A stretch of DNA of 52,472 bases from Candidatus Nitrotoga sp. HW29 (GCF_924101635.2 NZ_CAKMAA020000014.1:1-52472); one strand, 5' to 3'. Counted from the stretch's first letter, positions 27,203 to 36,976 are shown. A program made the numbers and translations. The notes: a model not told the origin generated them from the letters alone.

Positions 27203-30200
27203 ACAACACTGCAGGCGACACGATTAGAAAATTTACTGACATTTTCGTCGAACGCCCAGTTCTGGCAACCGTTATTAGCCTGGTAATACTGGTGCTGGGC
27301 TTACGCTCGCTGGCCTCGTTGCCGGTACTGCAATATCCTTATACCCAAAATGCAGTAGTCACCATCAGCACGGCTTATCCCGGCGCTGATGCCAATCTGG
27401 TAGCCAGTTTTATCACTACCCCACTGGAAAATGCGGTCGCTCAGGCTAACGGTATTGATTACATGACCTCCAGCAGTACCCAGGGCGTAAGCACTATTAG
27501 TGCTAATCTTCGACTAAATTATGATTCAAACAGTGCCTTAACCGAGATTAATACCAAAGTTAATGCCGTTCTCAATCAATTGCCGCCACAGGCGCAAAAA
27601 CCCACACTTTCTGTCAGCATCGGACAAACTATCGATGCGATGTACATCGGTTTCTACAGCGATGTTCTCAAACCTAACCAAGTCACCGACTATCTTGTGC
27701 GTTCTGTTCAACCCAAGATGCAAGCGATTGAAGGCGTACAAGTGGCCGAATTACTGGGTGCAAAAAACTTCGCCCTGCGGGCATGGCTTGATCCGCAAAA
27801 ACTTGCCGCTGTTGGTCTCACCGCTGCCGATATCTACAGTCTTTTGGCTGCGAACAACTTTCTTTCATCCAGTGGTCAATCCAAGGGACAAATGGTGCAG
27901 ATCAACCTGAATGCATCTACTGCACTACATTCAGTGGATGAATTCAAACAAATGATCGTCAAGCAACAAGGCAGCTCGGTAGTACGCTTAGCAGATGTGG
28001 CGAGTGTTACTTTGGGTGCCGATGACTATGACGCCAGTGTGTCCTTTGACGGTAAAAAAGCGGTATACGTGGGAATTCAGGTTGCGCCAGGTGCCAATCT
28101 GTTGGATGTGGTTGCCCGAGTACGCAAAATAATGCCTGAAATTGAAGCACAACTACCACAAGGTATGAATAGCAATATCGTTTATGACTCGACCAAATTC
28201 GTCAATTCTTCAATTAACGAGGTCGTTAAAACGCTGGTGGAAGCTGTTTTCATTGTCACTGCAGTCGTATTCTTATTCTTGGGTTCGTTGCGCTCGGTAC
28301 TGATTCCAGTAATTGCGATACCGCTTTCACTGATCGGTACTTTCTCAATAATGCTGGCTTTGGGGTATTCCATCAATTTACTCACACTATTAGCGCTGGT
28401 TCTTGCCATCGGGCTAGTGGTAGACGATGCCATCATCGTAGTAGAAAACGTAAATCGTCATCTGGAAGAAGGACTCTCACCCTTTGATTCAGCGATGAAA
28501 GCGGCACGTGAACTGGCTAATCCTATTATTGCGATGACTATCGTACTTGTTGCGGTATATGTGCCAATAGGCTTTATGAGCGGCCTCACGGGCGCCCTGT
28601 TTACCGAATTTGCTTTTACGCTAGTGGGTGCTGTGACAATGTCAGCTGTGATAGCCCTGACCCTTTCACCGATGATGTGTTCACGCCTTTTACGCGCTCC
28701 CAAGCGCGAAGGTGGTAACTGGCAAGATCGTTTAGAAATATGGTTGGATAAACAATTTGAACGGTTACACGTTCGTTATGAAAAAGTTTTGCACGGCACA
28801 CTCAACTTCGTCGCCGTAATAGCCATGTTCGCGTTGGTGATAATAGGTGGAATTTATTTTCTGTACACCACCTCGATGTCTGAACTTGCTCCACAGGAAG
28901 ATCAAGGCGTACTGATCGCAGCTACTTTTAACGCACCAGATGCTACTTTGCAGCAACGAGAAATGTTTGGTGAACAGATCCAGAAGATTTACAAAGCCCA
29001 CTCGGAAACAGACCACATTTTCCAGCTTAACATGCCGACCCAGGTTATCACCGGCATGGTACTCAAGCCCTGGGATGAGCGTGTTAAAACCTCCATGCAG
29101 CTGCTACCTGAAGTACAACAGGAATTAGGGGCAATCGCAGGCACGCAAAATGCTCTTTTCCAGCCACCTCCACTGCCCGGTGCACGCGGCTTGCCAATAC
29201 AATTTGTGATTACGACCACCGAGCCATTCTCCAAGCTCTTTGACGTATCCCAGAAATTTTTGCAAGATGCTGAAAAAACGGGCGAATTTATTTTCGTACA
29301 GTCAGATTTGCGCATTGATCTACCCCAAACTACAGTAGTAATTGATCGCAATATGGCGTCACAGCTCGGGCTAACTATGCAAGATATCGGTTCTGGCCTG
29401 TCTGCCATGCTCGGCGGTGGATATGTGAACTATTTCGAACTTGGGGGGCGATCTTATAAAGTTATTCCTCAGGTAGAACAGCGTTTCCGCCTGAATACAG
29501 ATCAACTCAAACACTATTATCTACGTACCGCAAGCGGACAGATGGTGCCGTTATCTACAGTAGCTCACTTGGAAGCCAGTACCGAACCAGAAACCATCAA
29601 TCACTTCCAGCAACAAAATATGGCAACGATACAGGGAGTGGCTTTTCCCACTATTTCGCAAGGTCAGGCACTAGACAGGCTTAAAACTTTAGCGCAGGAA
29701 ACCTTACCTGCTGGATACAGCTACGACTACTCAGGCCCTTCGCGACAATTTATACAAGAATCGGGTGGACTGTTACTTACCTTTTTCTTTGCCATTATTA
29801 TTATTTTCCTGGCACTTTCGGCTCAATTTGAGAGCTTCCGCGACCCTCTTATTATTTTAGTGTCTGTGCCCATGTCAATTGCAGGCGCTTTGATTTTTAT
29901 CAACCTGGGGGTTGGACAAGCCAAACTCAATATTTACACAGAAGTTGGCTTGGTAACACTCATTGCCCTAATCTCAAAACATGGCATTTTGATTGTAGAA
30001 TTCGCCAATAATTTGCAACAAGCAGGATTAAATAAACGTGATGCCATAGAGAAAGCTGCCGGTTTACGTCTTCGTCCAATACTAATGACAACTGCCGCCA
30101 TGGTACTGGGTGTTCTGCCACTTGTCACAGCCAGTGGTGCCGGAGCGGTGAGCCGCTTTAATATGGGCTTGGTGATCACCACCGGCTTATCGATCGGTAC

Positions 30201-30297
30201 ATTGTTTACCCTGTTCGTTGTGCCGGGGATGTACATGTTACTTGGTACTGAACGTAACCCTCAAACAATCGTACCAAAAACAGAAGTCCAAACTTAA
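27199..30297 (+). CDS. RND efflux inner-membrane transporter (HAE1 family)
   Basis: A 1032-residue proton-driven pump with twelve membrane helices and two large periplasmic loops. It is a full-length member of the hydrophobe/amphiphile (AcrB/MexB-like) group. Helix 4 has the proton-relay aspartates in IGLVVDDAIIVVENVNRH, and the partner lysine is in LIALISKHGILIVEFANN. The N-terminus (FVERPVLATVISLVILVLG) is standard. The metal-exporting CusA signature was not seen, so drugs, solvents or other hydrophobic compounds are the likelier substrates. The exact specificity is unknown. No regulator is adjacent. The stop lies six bases from the convergent DUF815 gene. Confidence 0.95.
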   Translation: MNNTAGDTIRKFTDIFVERPVLATVISLVILVLGLRSLASLPVLQYPYTQNAVVTISTAYPGADANLVASFITTPLENAVAQANGIDYMTSSSTQGVSTISANLRLNYDSNSALTEINTKVNAVLNQLPPQAQKPTLSVSIGQTIDAMYIGFYSDVLKPNQVTDYLVRSVQPKMQAIEGVQVAELLGAKNFALRAWLDPQKLAAVGLTAADIYSLLAANNFLSSSGQSKGQMVQINLNASTALHSVDEFKQMIVKQQGSSVVRLADVASVTLGADDYDASVSFDGKKAVYVGIQVAPGANLLDVVARVRKIMPEIEAQLPQGMNSNIVYDSTKFVNSSINEVVKTLVEAVFIVTAVVFLFLGSLRSVLIPVIAIPLSLIGTFSIMLALGYSINLLTLLALVLAIGLVVDDAIIVVENVNRHLEEGLSPFDSAMKAARELANPIIAMTIVLVAVYVPIGFMSGLTGALFTEFAFTLVGAVTMSAVIALTLSPMMCSRLLRAPKREGGNWQDRLEIWLDKQFERLHVRYEKVLHGTLNFVAVIAMFALVIIGGIYFLYTTSMSELAPQEDQGVLIAATFNAPDATLQQREMFGEQIQKIYKAHSETDHIFQLNMPTQVITGMVLKPWDERVKTSMQLLPEVQQELGAIAGTQNALFQPPPLPGARGLPIQFVITTTEPFSKLFDVSQKFLQDAEKTGEFIFVQSDLRIDLPQTTVVIDRNMASQLGLTMQDIGSGLSAMLGGGYVNYFELGGRSYKVIPQVEQRFRLNTDQLKHYYLRTASGQMVPLSTVAHLEASTEPETINHFQQQNMATIQGVAFPTISQGQALDRLKTLAQETLPAGYSYDYSGPSRQFIQESGGLLLTFFFAIIIIFLALSAQFESFRDPLIILVSVPMSIAGALIFINLGVGQAKLNIYTEVGLVTLIALISKHGILIVEFANNLQQAGLNKRDAIEKAAGLRLRPILMTTAAMVLGVLPLVTASGAGAVSRFNMGLVITTGLSIGTLFTLFVVPGMYMLLGTERNPQTIVPKTEVQT

Positions 30298-30303
30298 AGA
30301 GCA

Positions 30304-31194
30304 CTATATAACTCGTGGTAAACCCGCAGTTTTCCCAGAATAATCACGTGCGAACTGCCAAGCTACGCGACCGCTGCGCGACGCGCGCATCATTGACCAC
30401 TGCAGCGCTTCACGACGGATCACATCGTCCCAGTCCTTGAGATCAACGCCGAACACACCCAGCCAGTGCCGTACGATCTGCAGATAAGCTTCCTGGTTAA
30501 AGCTATAGAATGACACCCACAGGCCAAAACGATCCGATAACGAAACTTTCTCTTCTACAGCTTCTCCTGGATGGAGTTCCCCATCGTCACCGTGTGTCAT
30601 CTGCTGATTCTCGGAAAAATATTCCGGCATAAGGTGGCGGCGATTGCTGGTTGCATAGATAAGCACATTATCCGACACAGCGGCGAAACTGCCATCAAGC
30701 ACCGTTTTGAGCGCCTTGTAACCCGGCTCACCGTCTTCGAAACTCAAATCGTCACAAAAGATGATGAAGCGCTCGGAGCGCTTGCGCACTAGATCGACAA
30801 TGTGCGGCAAATCGACCAGATCTGTCTTGTCCACCTCAATCACGCGCAAACCTTCAGTCGAGTATTCCGTCAACATAGCCCGGACAATTGAACTCTTACC
30901 CGTGCCGCGAGCCCCGGTCAGCAATACATTATTGGCACGCTGACCACATACAAACTGGCGTGTATTATCGTCAACGCGCTTCTTCTGATCATCGATATCC
31001 TTCAGATCAGACAGATGAATAGGCTGCAAAGCGTGCAGCGGCTCCAGCCAGCCGCGGACTTGATGCGCTGTGCGCCAGCGTTGAGCCAAGGCACTCCAGT
31101 CTGGCATCGGTGGCGCCAGTGGCAATATCGCTTCAAAGCGCGACATAAGATGCTCGGCGCGCGCGACCAATCGCTGGATATCATCAGGGATCAT
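30304..31194 (-). CDS. DUF815 AAA-type ATPase
   Basis: A protein of about 296 residues with a Walker A motif in LLTGARGTGKSSIVRAML, Walker B in RFIIFCDDLSFEDGEPGYK and a sensor region LIYATSNRRHLMPEYF, as in the DUF815 family of AAA ATPases. ATG 31194 is chosen because AAGGAG lies eight bases before it; the longer frame to 31227 lacks this. The cytoplasmic ATPase's partner is unknown. The family name is secure but its cellular role is not. It stands alone, with its 3' end against the RND pump gene. Confidence 0.88.
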   Translation of the reverse strand: MIPDDIQRLVARAEHLMSRFEAILPLAPPMPDWSALAQRWRTAHQVRGWLEPLHALQPIHLSDLKDIDDQKKRVDDNTRQFVCGQRANNVLLTGARGTGKSSIVRAMLTEYSTEGLRVIEVDKTDLVDLPHIVDLVRKRSERFIIFCDDLSFEDGEPGYKALKTVLDGSFAAVSDNVLIYATSNRRHLMPEYFSENQQMTHGDDGELHPGEAVEEKVSLSDRFGLWVSFYSFNQEAYLQIVRHWLGVFGVDLKDWDDVIRREALQWSMMRASRSGRVAWQFARDYSGKTAGLPRVI

Positions 31195-31431
31195 GGGGGT
31201 TTCTCCTTGTTTTACTTGTTGCATCAATGTTCACGACTACAGCATCTAAGTGCTGGCATTCACAACTTTCCTTTCAACCAAATTGTCTGGCAACATATGC
31301 GATACTATCAATACCTCTGAAGAAATAATCCGCATCTCTCCATTATTTAAATAAAACATACGTCTGCGAAGGCTACACGAAGATCATAGCTACTATACTG
31401 AATCAAATTGTAGCCTTCCACCATTCCTGAT

Positions 31432-32140
31432 ATGCAATTTCAGCAACTGCCGGTGAAGATTTAAGTGAGATATCCACTAGTTATATACATGCCAAGCCTC
31501 GGTGAGTCTAGCGATGCCGAAGCAGATATACATAATGCATGGGCAAAATCAGGATATGCCGTCCTTTCTCTGCAACCATTGGAAGATGATGCAAACATGT
31601 GGTCGTCAAAGGCAGTGCGACGTGGCGATTTTACATTTATCAGGCATGAACGGTATTCATCCGAGGTAATATCCAAGCGCCTTAATGTATTGCTGAATAC
31701 AATTGAACATCTGAAACAACGTATTGGATCAGATGATCCTGTTTTTCAACATATCGATTTATCTGGTATAGCGATTATTGTTTGATATTGAAGCCAGCTC
31801 AGCAATGACCGTTGTTGGCGAAAACGTCCCAAATGCTTCAATTGCCCGATTGCCTGCGCACATACAAGGGGCAATCGCCTTGAGTCCTTATACTGATTTT
31901 CTAGAGAAACCCTGATTAATTTGTCATCCCCGCGAAAGCGGGGATCCAGCTTATTGATTTAACTGGGTTCCCGCTTTCGCGGGAACGACGATTGTGAATT
32001 AATCAGTATTTCCCTAGCTCAAAATTTGATGTGCGCTATACCGCCAGCATTAGTTGTTGCACTTCGAACTTGAATCCGCCTGGTTGAAAAAAGATGCCCA
32101 GCCTTGGCTTAATAAGATGGGACAGTTGAAAGAAAAATAA
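31432..32140 (+). pseudogene. Alpha/beta-hydrolase-like pseudogene split by a small repeat element
   Basis: Three pieces of one former protein are legible. The first begins at ATG 31432, has an in-frame TAA at 31462, and continues as RYPLVIYMPSLGESSDAEADI...QPLEDDANMWSSKAVRRGDF to DLSGIAIIV. After a frameshift at about 31780 the second reads DIEASSAMTVVGENVPNASIARLPAHIQGAIALSPYTDF. It is then broken by the 117-base element 31901-32017, after which SSKFDVRYTA resumes. A last frame gives ESAWLKKDAQPWLNKMGQLKEK and the stop at 32138-32140. The GxSxG-like nucleophile region expected after IAIV has become DIEASSA. A central segment is deleted. It resembles predicted dienelactone-hydrolase-like enzymes, by recognition only. 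Confidence 0.7.
31901..32017. repeat. MITE-like element with terminal inverted repeats and internal GC-rich hairpin
   Basis: The left end CTAGAGAAACCCTGATTAA(TT) and the reverse complement of the right end CTAGGGAAATACTGATTAA(TT) agree at 18 of 21 bases. The interior holds two inverted copies of CCGCGAAAGCGGG-type sequence (31929-31943 and 31970-31983), as in the dispersed GTCATCCCCGCGAAAGCGGGGATCC repeats of beta-proteobacteria. It encodes no protein, is 117 bases long and interrupts the hydrolase pseudogene. CTAG at both tips may be part of the end or a target copy. Confidence 0.75.
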
Positions 32141-32413
32141 TTTGTTTCACTCTAGGTGCATTCGCAAAAAACCGTTGATATTATGCAGAAACCAGAAAAC
32201 AATAGATTTAGACGTAGTTCGGTAAGCGAAAAAATCGATATATTAATCCCAGATTGTCCATTGAAAGCACAAATCCAATAAAACCGATGAAATTTCTAAT
32301 GGATAATCCGGGTTAATTCTAAATTAGCTGAATGCCGACAGATTTTGATGGCATATGATTTCTGCCAAAGTGAATAATACAAAGAATAATAAAGCGGAGT
32401 TGGTATCCCGATT

Positions 32414-32815
32414 ATGATGAATAACATAATGGAATTTATGGCTCATTGGGGCATAACTGCGCTTTCACTATGGGTTGCCGGCCTCATATTTCACGGTATT
32501 TCTTTTTCCAATAAACAATCTTTGTTCGTATCGGCGCTGTTGCTGGGTTTCGCCAATGCGGTTATTAGGCCTGTCGTCATATTGCTTACGATACCGTTAA
32601 CATTTATCACTTTCGGTTTTTTTCTGCTGGTTATCAATGCACTGATGATGCTTCTAGTGTCATCTCTTGTTTCGGGCTTTAAAGTATCTGGATTTTGGAC
32701 CGCATTTTTTGCGAGTATCTTCATCGCGGTACTCAGCTTTTTTGTGGGATTATTCATTTTTCAGGCGGGTGATAATCCAATTGTCCTCCCTACTCATAAA
32801 GGAGTGTACATCTGA
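32414..32815 (+). CDS. Small four-helix membrane protein (phage holin superfamily IV/YvlD-like)
   Basis: A 133-residue integral membrane protein with four hydrophobic segments: WGITALSLWVAGLIF, LFVSALLLGFANAVIRPVVILLTIPLTFITFGFFLLVINALMMLLVSSLV, and FWTAFFASIFIAVLSFFVGLFIF. The ANAVIRPV..LTLPLT..TFG signature between segments two and three is typical of the PF04020 family. The phage name is historical; most members are ordinary chromosomal envelope proteins of unknown role. The start is uncertain among ATG 32414, 32417 and 32429. No phage genes are near it. The 273 bases upstream show no gene. Confidence 0.85.
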   Translation: MMNNIMEFMAHWGITALSLWVAGLIFHGISFSNKQSLFVSALLLGFANAVIRPVVILLTIPLTFITFGFFLLVINALMMLLVSSLVSGFKVSGFWTAFFASIFIAVLSFFVGLFIFQAGDNPIVLPTHKGVYI

Positions 32816-33038
32816 GAAATCATTGCGTAAGGTAGTTATGTATTTTGCTCATTTCTTAAAATAATTATCCCTGGACAGACGCATTCAATCAGCCACGTAG
32901 TTTGCCCCTCATTTATCAAAGTCAATCCATTACCCAATCGGTTATGCTAATTCACAGGTGAAATGAAGCTGAGTACCGTCAATTCAAAAAATCCCAAACA
33001 TGTTTCACGTGCTATGCAAGATAAGAGCCGGGTGTTCT

Positions 33039-34577
33039 TCAAGTACTGCTGAGCGCAGCCAATATTTGGTTCTTTAATGCCTTGATCAGCGCAACTTCAT
33101 CGGGTGGTAGACCCTCAAGCGCTGGTAAAACACGGTCTGCATAAAACAAGCCGATCTGTACTTTTTGCACCACCAACGGCAACACGATAAAACTGCGCGC
33201 ATCGGGTAGCAGGGCGCGGTGCCATGCAGGCAAAAGATCGCGTATTTTCTCGCTGCTGGCGTCTGCTATCATCAGATCAGTGTTATTTTCCATGGCTAGA
33301 TGGAACAAATCCCGTTCCAGAGCCATCGGAAATGCAAAGCGCGCTTGGCGCGAAGCATGGTTTTCACCAAGGGCAACGCGGGCACGGAATTGACTCAGTT
33401 TAATATCTTTTAAACATACGGTGGCAAAACGAAAACCCATACTGCGATATAACGTTTCAAGTACCAGCAAGATCAGTTCATTGACTTTACTGCGACCCAA
33501 CGCTCGCATCTGTATCACATCCTGTACGCCGGCCAGTAATAAATCGCGTGCATTGATTGGCTTGCCGCTGGGATAAAAACCTTCAACCTTGGTATCTGTG
33601 CCCATAGCCGCCATCAGTAACACGTTCGGTATGCCGTTGCCAGTGTCGGCGGTCTTGATATCCGCTCTGTCAAGTTTAAGGCTTTCGGTTAGTACGCGCA
33701 TTTCCTCGGTAACCGAGACAAACAAATCGTGCATTTTTTTAGTGTCGAGGTTTAAAGCTACGCCAAAATGAGTCAACAATTTATGGCCGTCTGCCTCCAC
33801 TTCGATGTCGTCGCGCGCGAGCAATTTGGATGCCTCAACACTGAATGAGGCAACCTGACGCATCCATTCCTGGCGATTACCCGCCACCCGCTGCTTACCG
33901 ACTGGAACAGCATGTAACGCGTGGATGATGGTAGCCGGGATATTCCATTCGGTCAGCACGGCTTCGGCCAGCGCTTCAAAGCTGCAGCCGAGCACAAGGG
34001 CTGAGGCTTGAGCCGGACTGTGTTTACCTGCGGCGACGAGTTCTTCAATTTGTTTTAGAGAGGCAGGTTCGTGCGATGTTACCAGCAAGCGGCCCAAGTT
34101 TTTGAACAAGGCCGCGATCGATGCTTCTTCCGCGTCCTGATAGTGGCTGCGGCGTGCCAGCTCGCGGCCAACCAAACTGGCACGCAAGGCATCGGCAAGC
34201 TCCGCGCGAATACTCTGTGCGTGCTTATGGTTAGATAAACTATCAACCAGCAGCATGGCCAACGCGCTGGTTTTTACAGTATCAAAACCGAGCATAAAAA
34301 TCGCTCGGGAGATAGTTGTTACGGGCGTGCTGACCACCCGGCGATAGCTCACCGAGTTTGACAGACGTAAAATCTTTTGCGTCAATGCCACATCCGACAA
34401 CACGTAATACGCAAGATTATGGGCCGCTTCGTCATCCGACGCAGTGAGTTGCACGACGTGCGACACAGCGGTACCGAGCGCAAACAAGCTGACATCGTTG
34501 CTTAGTTTTTGCACAAGTGCATCGCACACGTTACGCACTTCGTCACTGCAAGAGGGTGGTTGGATATCGACAGACAT
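33039..34577 (-). CDS. HDOD domain signalling protein with C-terminal GAF-like domain
   Basis: A 512-residue cytoplasmic protein. Residues about 15-220 are an HDOD domain (LSDVALTQKILRLSNSVSYRR, ISRAIFMLGFDTVKTSALAMLLV, AALFKNLGRLLVTSHEP), the helical module found in motility, competence and stress signalling. A linker follows, and residues about 350-510 look like a GAF domain (LLVLETLYRSMGFRFATVCLKD, LPLVVQKVQIGLFYADR). The classical catalytic HD pair is not expected in HDOD. It probably acts as a protein-interaction hub downstream of second messengers. The GAF ligand is unknown. A GTG three bases earlier is the alternative start. It is monocistronic, with divergent neighbours. Confidence 0.85.
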   Translation of the reverse strand: MSVDIQPPSCSDEVRNVCDALVQKLSNDVSLFALGTAVSHVVQLTASDDEAAHNLAYYVLSDVALTQKILRLSNSVSYRRVVSTPVTTISRAIFMLGFDTVKTSALAMLLVDSLSNHKHAQSIRAELADALRASLVGRELARRSHYQDAEEASIAALFKNLGRLLVTSHEPASLKQIEELVAAGKHSPAQASALVLGCSFEALAEAVLTEWNIPATIIHALHAVPVGKQRVAGNRQEWMRQVASFSVEASKLLARDDIEVEADGHKLLTHFGVALNLDTKKMHDLFVSVTEEMRVLTESLKLDRADIKTADTGNGIPNVLLMAAMGTDTKVEGFYPSGKPINARDLLLAGVQDVIQMRALGRSKVNELILLVLETLYRSMGFRFATVCLKDIKLSQFRARVALGENHASRQARFAFPMALERDLFHLAMENNTDLMIADASSEKIRDLLPAWHRALLPDARSFIVLPLVVQKVQIGLFYADRVLPALEGLPPDEVALIKALKNQILAALSST

Positions 34578-34911
34578 CACTACATTCCCGATAAAACGTA
34601 CATCTTAAAATTTATTATCTACCGCGTGCCTTGCGGTACTAAAACAATAAAGGAAAAAACGGCCACTTTCCTTGTCATCTATCGGCTATACCGCACCAAT
34701 CTTAACGCCTGTGATACCTTCACGGCTAACCAATCATAAAGACGAACAGCAGAACGCGGCTGTAGGCTTTAAAGCCAACAGATAGGGGGAACTCGCTGGT
34801 TTGATCTTAGGTATTTTTTAGCAATGTTGCGGATTTATGATTTTTAGCACAGACAAGCGTACGAGTTTTCTTTATATTTCACACCTTGATAAAGCGCATA
34901 CAAAATTAATA
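34578..34911. other. Intergenic region between HDOD gene and cytochrome c gene
   Basis: About 330 bases between divergent genes. Nothing but short unsupported open frames and a 12-base palindrome GGCTTTAAAGCC near 34767 was seen. It includes an alternative ATG at 34837, in frame with the cytochrome, that would place 25 polar residues before the membrane anchor. Confidence 0.45.
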
Positions 34912-35376
34912 ATGAAATCCAATAAACTTGCTTCAATTGCCTTGGTGCTTTGGATTCTTACTATTACAGTGTTCGCATGGTTCTTCATTCGTGGAAATAC
35001 CACTACCGGAACCGATGGTAGAACCGCAGTCGTGCTGCAAGTGAGCGAACGTGACTTGATCTTATCCGAAATGCGTGGCTTGCTATCTGCAACACAAGGA
35101 ATCCTAGAAGGCGTAAATCAAGGCGACATGCAGCGCGTTATCCAAGCTTCCAGTGCTGCGGGCATGGTTGTCGCTTCTGACGCAAGCCCGGCGCTGATGA
35201 CAAAACTGCCGCTAGAATTAAAATCGCTAGGCATGAGTGTCCACCGTGATATGGATGCAATAGCCAAAGCGGCCGAAAATAAAGCGCCAGCATCAGAAAT
35301 TTTGAAGATGTTGTCTAATACCTTAACAAAATGTGTTGCCTGTCATTCAACTTGGCAGCTTAAAGTAGAAAATTAA
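34912..35376 (+). CDS. Membrane-anchored c-type cytochrome with C-terminal heme site
   Basis: A 154-residue protein starting MKSNKLASIALVLWILTITVFAWFFIRG, an uncleaved N-terminal anchor. The rest faces the periplasm and is mainly helical (LSEMRGLLSATQGILEGV, MQRVIQASSAAGMVV, MSVHRDMDAIAKAAEN). A single heme-binding CVACH lies about ten residues from the C-terminus. Helical repeats with a heme site at the very end are the layout of cytochrome c'/c556-like proteins. An electron-transfer or gas-binding role is possible; the partner is unknown. ATG 34837 is an alternative start but would give an unusual polar extension. It has no operon partner, and tmk converges from the other side. Confidence 0.82.
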   Translation: MKSNKLASIALVLWILTITVFAWFFIRGNTTTGTDGRTAVVLQVSERDLILSEMRGLLSATQGILEGVNQGDMQRVIQASSAAGMVVASDASPALMTKLPLELKSLGMSVHRDMDAIAKAAENKAPASEILKMLSNTLTKCVACHSTWQLKVEN

Positions 35377-35466
35377 ATTGGGCGGTAAATAATTGCGCAT
35401 AGCGCCAAGCAATATCTAAAGATACTATTCAATACAATAGTGATTAATTTTAAATTATTATTTATA

Positions 35467-36075
35467 TCAAAGTAGTATAATTTCTTTCTCTAAATTTGCT
35501 TTAACTTTATCTGGTGTTTGGGTCGCATCAATCAATACGAAGCGATCGGGATGTTTCTTACGTCGTTCCAAGTAAGCTTGCCGTACTTTCTCAAAAAAAC
35601 AGTCTTTTTCCTGCTCGAAACGATCCAGTGTTATATTTTTCGAAAGTCGTTGGCGCGCCACTTCAACTGGAAGATCAAACAGCAATGTCAAATCCGGCTG
35701 GAAATTTTCATGTACCCAACATTCCAGTTGTTCCAGCTTTGCCAAATTCACTCCCCTCCCTCCGCCTTGATAAGCAAAACTGGCATCGCTAAATCGGTCG
35801 GATACAACCCAGATTCCTCGTTGCAAAGCTGGTTTGATAACCTGCTCGATATGTTCAAAGCGAGCGGCGAACATTAACAGAGCCTCTGTTTCTGCATGCA
35901 TGGGTTGATTTAGCAGAATATCACGCAGACACTCACCCAAGGGTGTGCCGCCCGGTTCACGCGTTACAAGCACCTCTTTGCCGCGTTTGCGCAAGGCATC
36001 GGCAAACCAGGCTAAATGGGTACTCTTGCCTGCCCCGTCTACCCCTTCAAAAGTAATAAACTTTGCTTTATTCAA
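35467..36075 (-). CDS. tmk: Thymidylate kinase
   Basis: A 202-residue enzyme that phosphorylates dTMP to dTDP. P-loop [12 protein letters not shown], the DR(F/Y/H) loop [20 protein letters not shown], the [11 protein letters not shown] dTMP-binding motif and a LID-like region are all present. The TTG start at 36075 is supported by GGGGGAG five bases upstream; no ATG lies nearby. It is usually followed by holB in bacteria, but here it stands at the end of a leftward pair, 16 bases after the EamA transporter gene. Confidence 0.95.
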   Translation of the reverse strand: MNKAKFITFEGVDGAGKSTHLAWFADALRKRGKEVLVTREPGGTPLGECLRDILLNQPMHAETEALLMFAARFEHIEQVIKPALQRGIWVVSDRFSDASFAYQGGGRGVNLAKLEQLECWVHENFQPDLTLLFDLPVEVARQRLSKNITLDRFEQEKDCFFEKVRQAYLERRKKHPDRFVLIDATQTPDKVKANLEKEIILL

Positions 36076-36091
36076 TTACTCCCCCAAAAAA

Positions 36092-36976
36092 TCATTTTTC
36101 GTTGTGCGATGCGCATTTTCCAGACAGCAAGCTGGCCGAAATGATCAGCGCTGCACCGATAATTTCCCGCAGTCCCATTTTCTCATCCGCCAATAAATAC
36201 GAGGATACGGCAGCAAACACCAGCTCGGATAGCAACAGAACAATAGCCTGATTGGCGGGTAGATAAGTCAATCCGTACTGAACAGCAAAACTAATGACGC
36301 ATACCAACAATCCAATCAACCCTAGCAGCCACCACGCATCGGATGTAATACCTTGCCATTGTGCTATGGCATTACCCTGGTACAACAGCAGCACCGTGGT
36401 AAAGAGTATCGTGCCAAACCACACGCTGGCCACTTTGAAGTTCACACTGAGGTGCTGTGTACGACGCACAATGACATTCATCAAAGCAAAACTAATTCCC
36501 GCTGAAAGACCTATCCATTCCGCTTGATTTTGCGGCAGTGGCAAACCATGCTGTATATCCCATAGCATAACGAATGCACCACCTAATGACAGCGCGATAA
36601 TGGCGTAACCGTAATAATTTAATTTTTCACCGAGCAGCCAGCGTGAAAAGATCACCGTCCACAATGGCGCAAGATAGAACAGTAGCAGCACGCGCATCAC
36701 TTCGCCGTTCAACACCGCTAGCACATAGCCTAAATTGGTCCAGCCGGCACTCGCCATCAATACAATACTCAGCCATCCGGCAATTCGTAATTCGCGCCAT
36801 ATCGGCCCCAGGAACAGCAAGCCTAATATCATTGCCATACAATAACTGAGCAGCGTAGACAGTTCGCCGCCTATGCCCATGTTATGTAATGCGCGATAGG
36901 GGTACCACATCAGTCCCCACACTAGCGCACCACTCAACAGGCCCATCACCGACAAAATTTTTTGTTTTGATGCCAC
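36092..36976 (-). CDS. EamA/DMT-family transporter
   Basis: A 294-residue inner-membrane protein with ten hydrophobic helices in two EamA repeats (VMGLLSGALVWGLMWYPYRAL..., then SAGISFALMNVIVRRTQHL...). The second half has the typical ...LLLSELVFAAVSSYLLADEKMGLREIIGAALIISA ending. Such proteins export amino acids or other metabolites. The substrate cannot be told, though a position divergent from the dap genes leaves lysine-pathway relevance open. The start is GTG 36976. It is likely co-transcribed with tmk. Confidence 0.88.
   Translation of the reverse strand: MASKQKILSVMGLLSGALVWGLMWYPYRALHNMGIGGELSTLLSYCMAMILGLLFLGPIWRELRIAGWLSIVLMASAGWTNLGYVLAVLNGEVMRVLLLFYLAPLWTVIFSRWLLGEKLNYYGYAIIALSLGGAFVMLWDIQHGLPLPQNQAEWIGLSAGISFALMNVIVRRTQHLSVNFKVASVWFGTILFTTVLLLYQGNAIAQWQGITSDAWWLLGLIGLLVCVISFAVQYGLTYLPANQAIVLLLSELVFAAVSSYLLADEKMGLREIIGAALIISASLLSGKCASHNEK

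Noticed and set aside
32414-32815. Prophage signature from the holin-family protein
   Set aside because: This family is mostly chromosomal, and no phage structural, integrase or lysis genes surround it.
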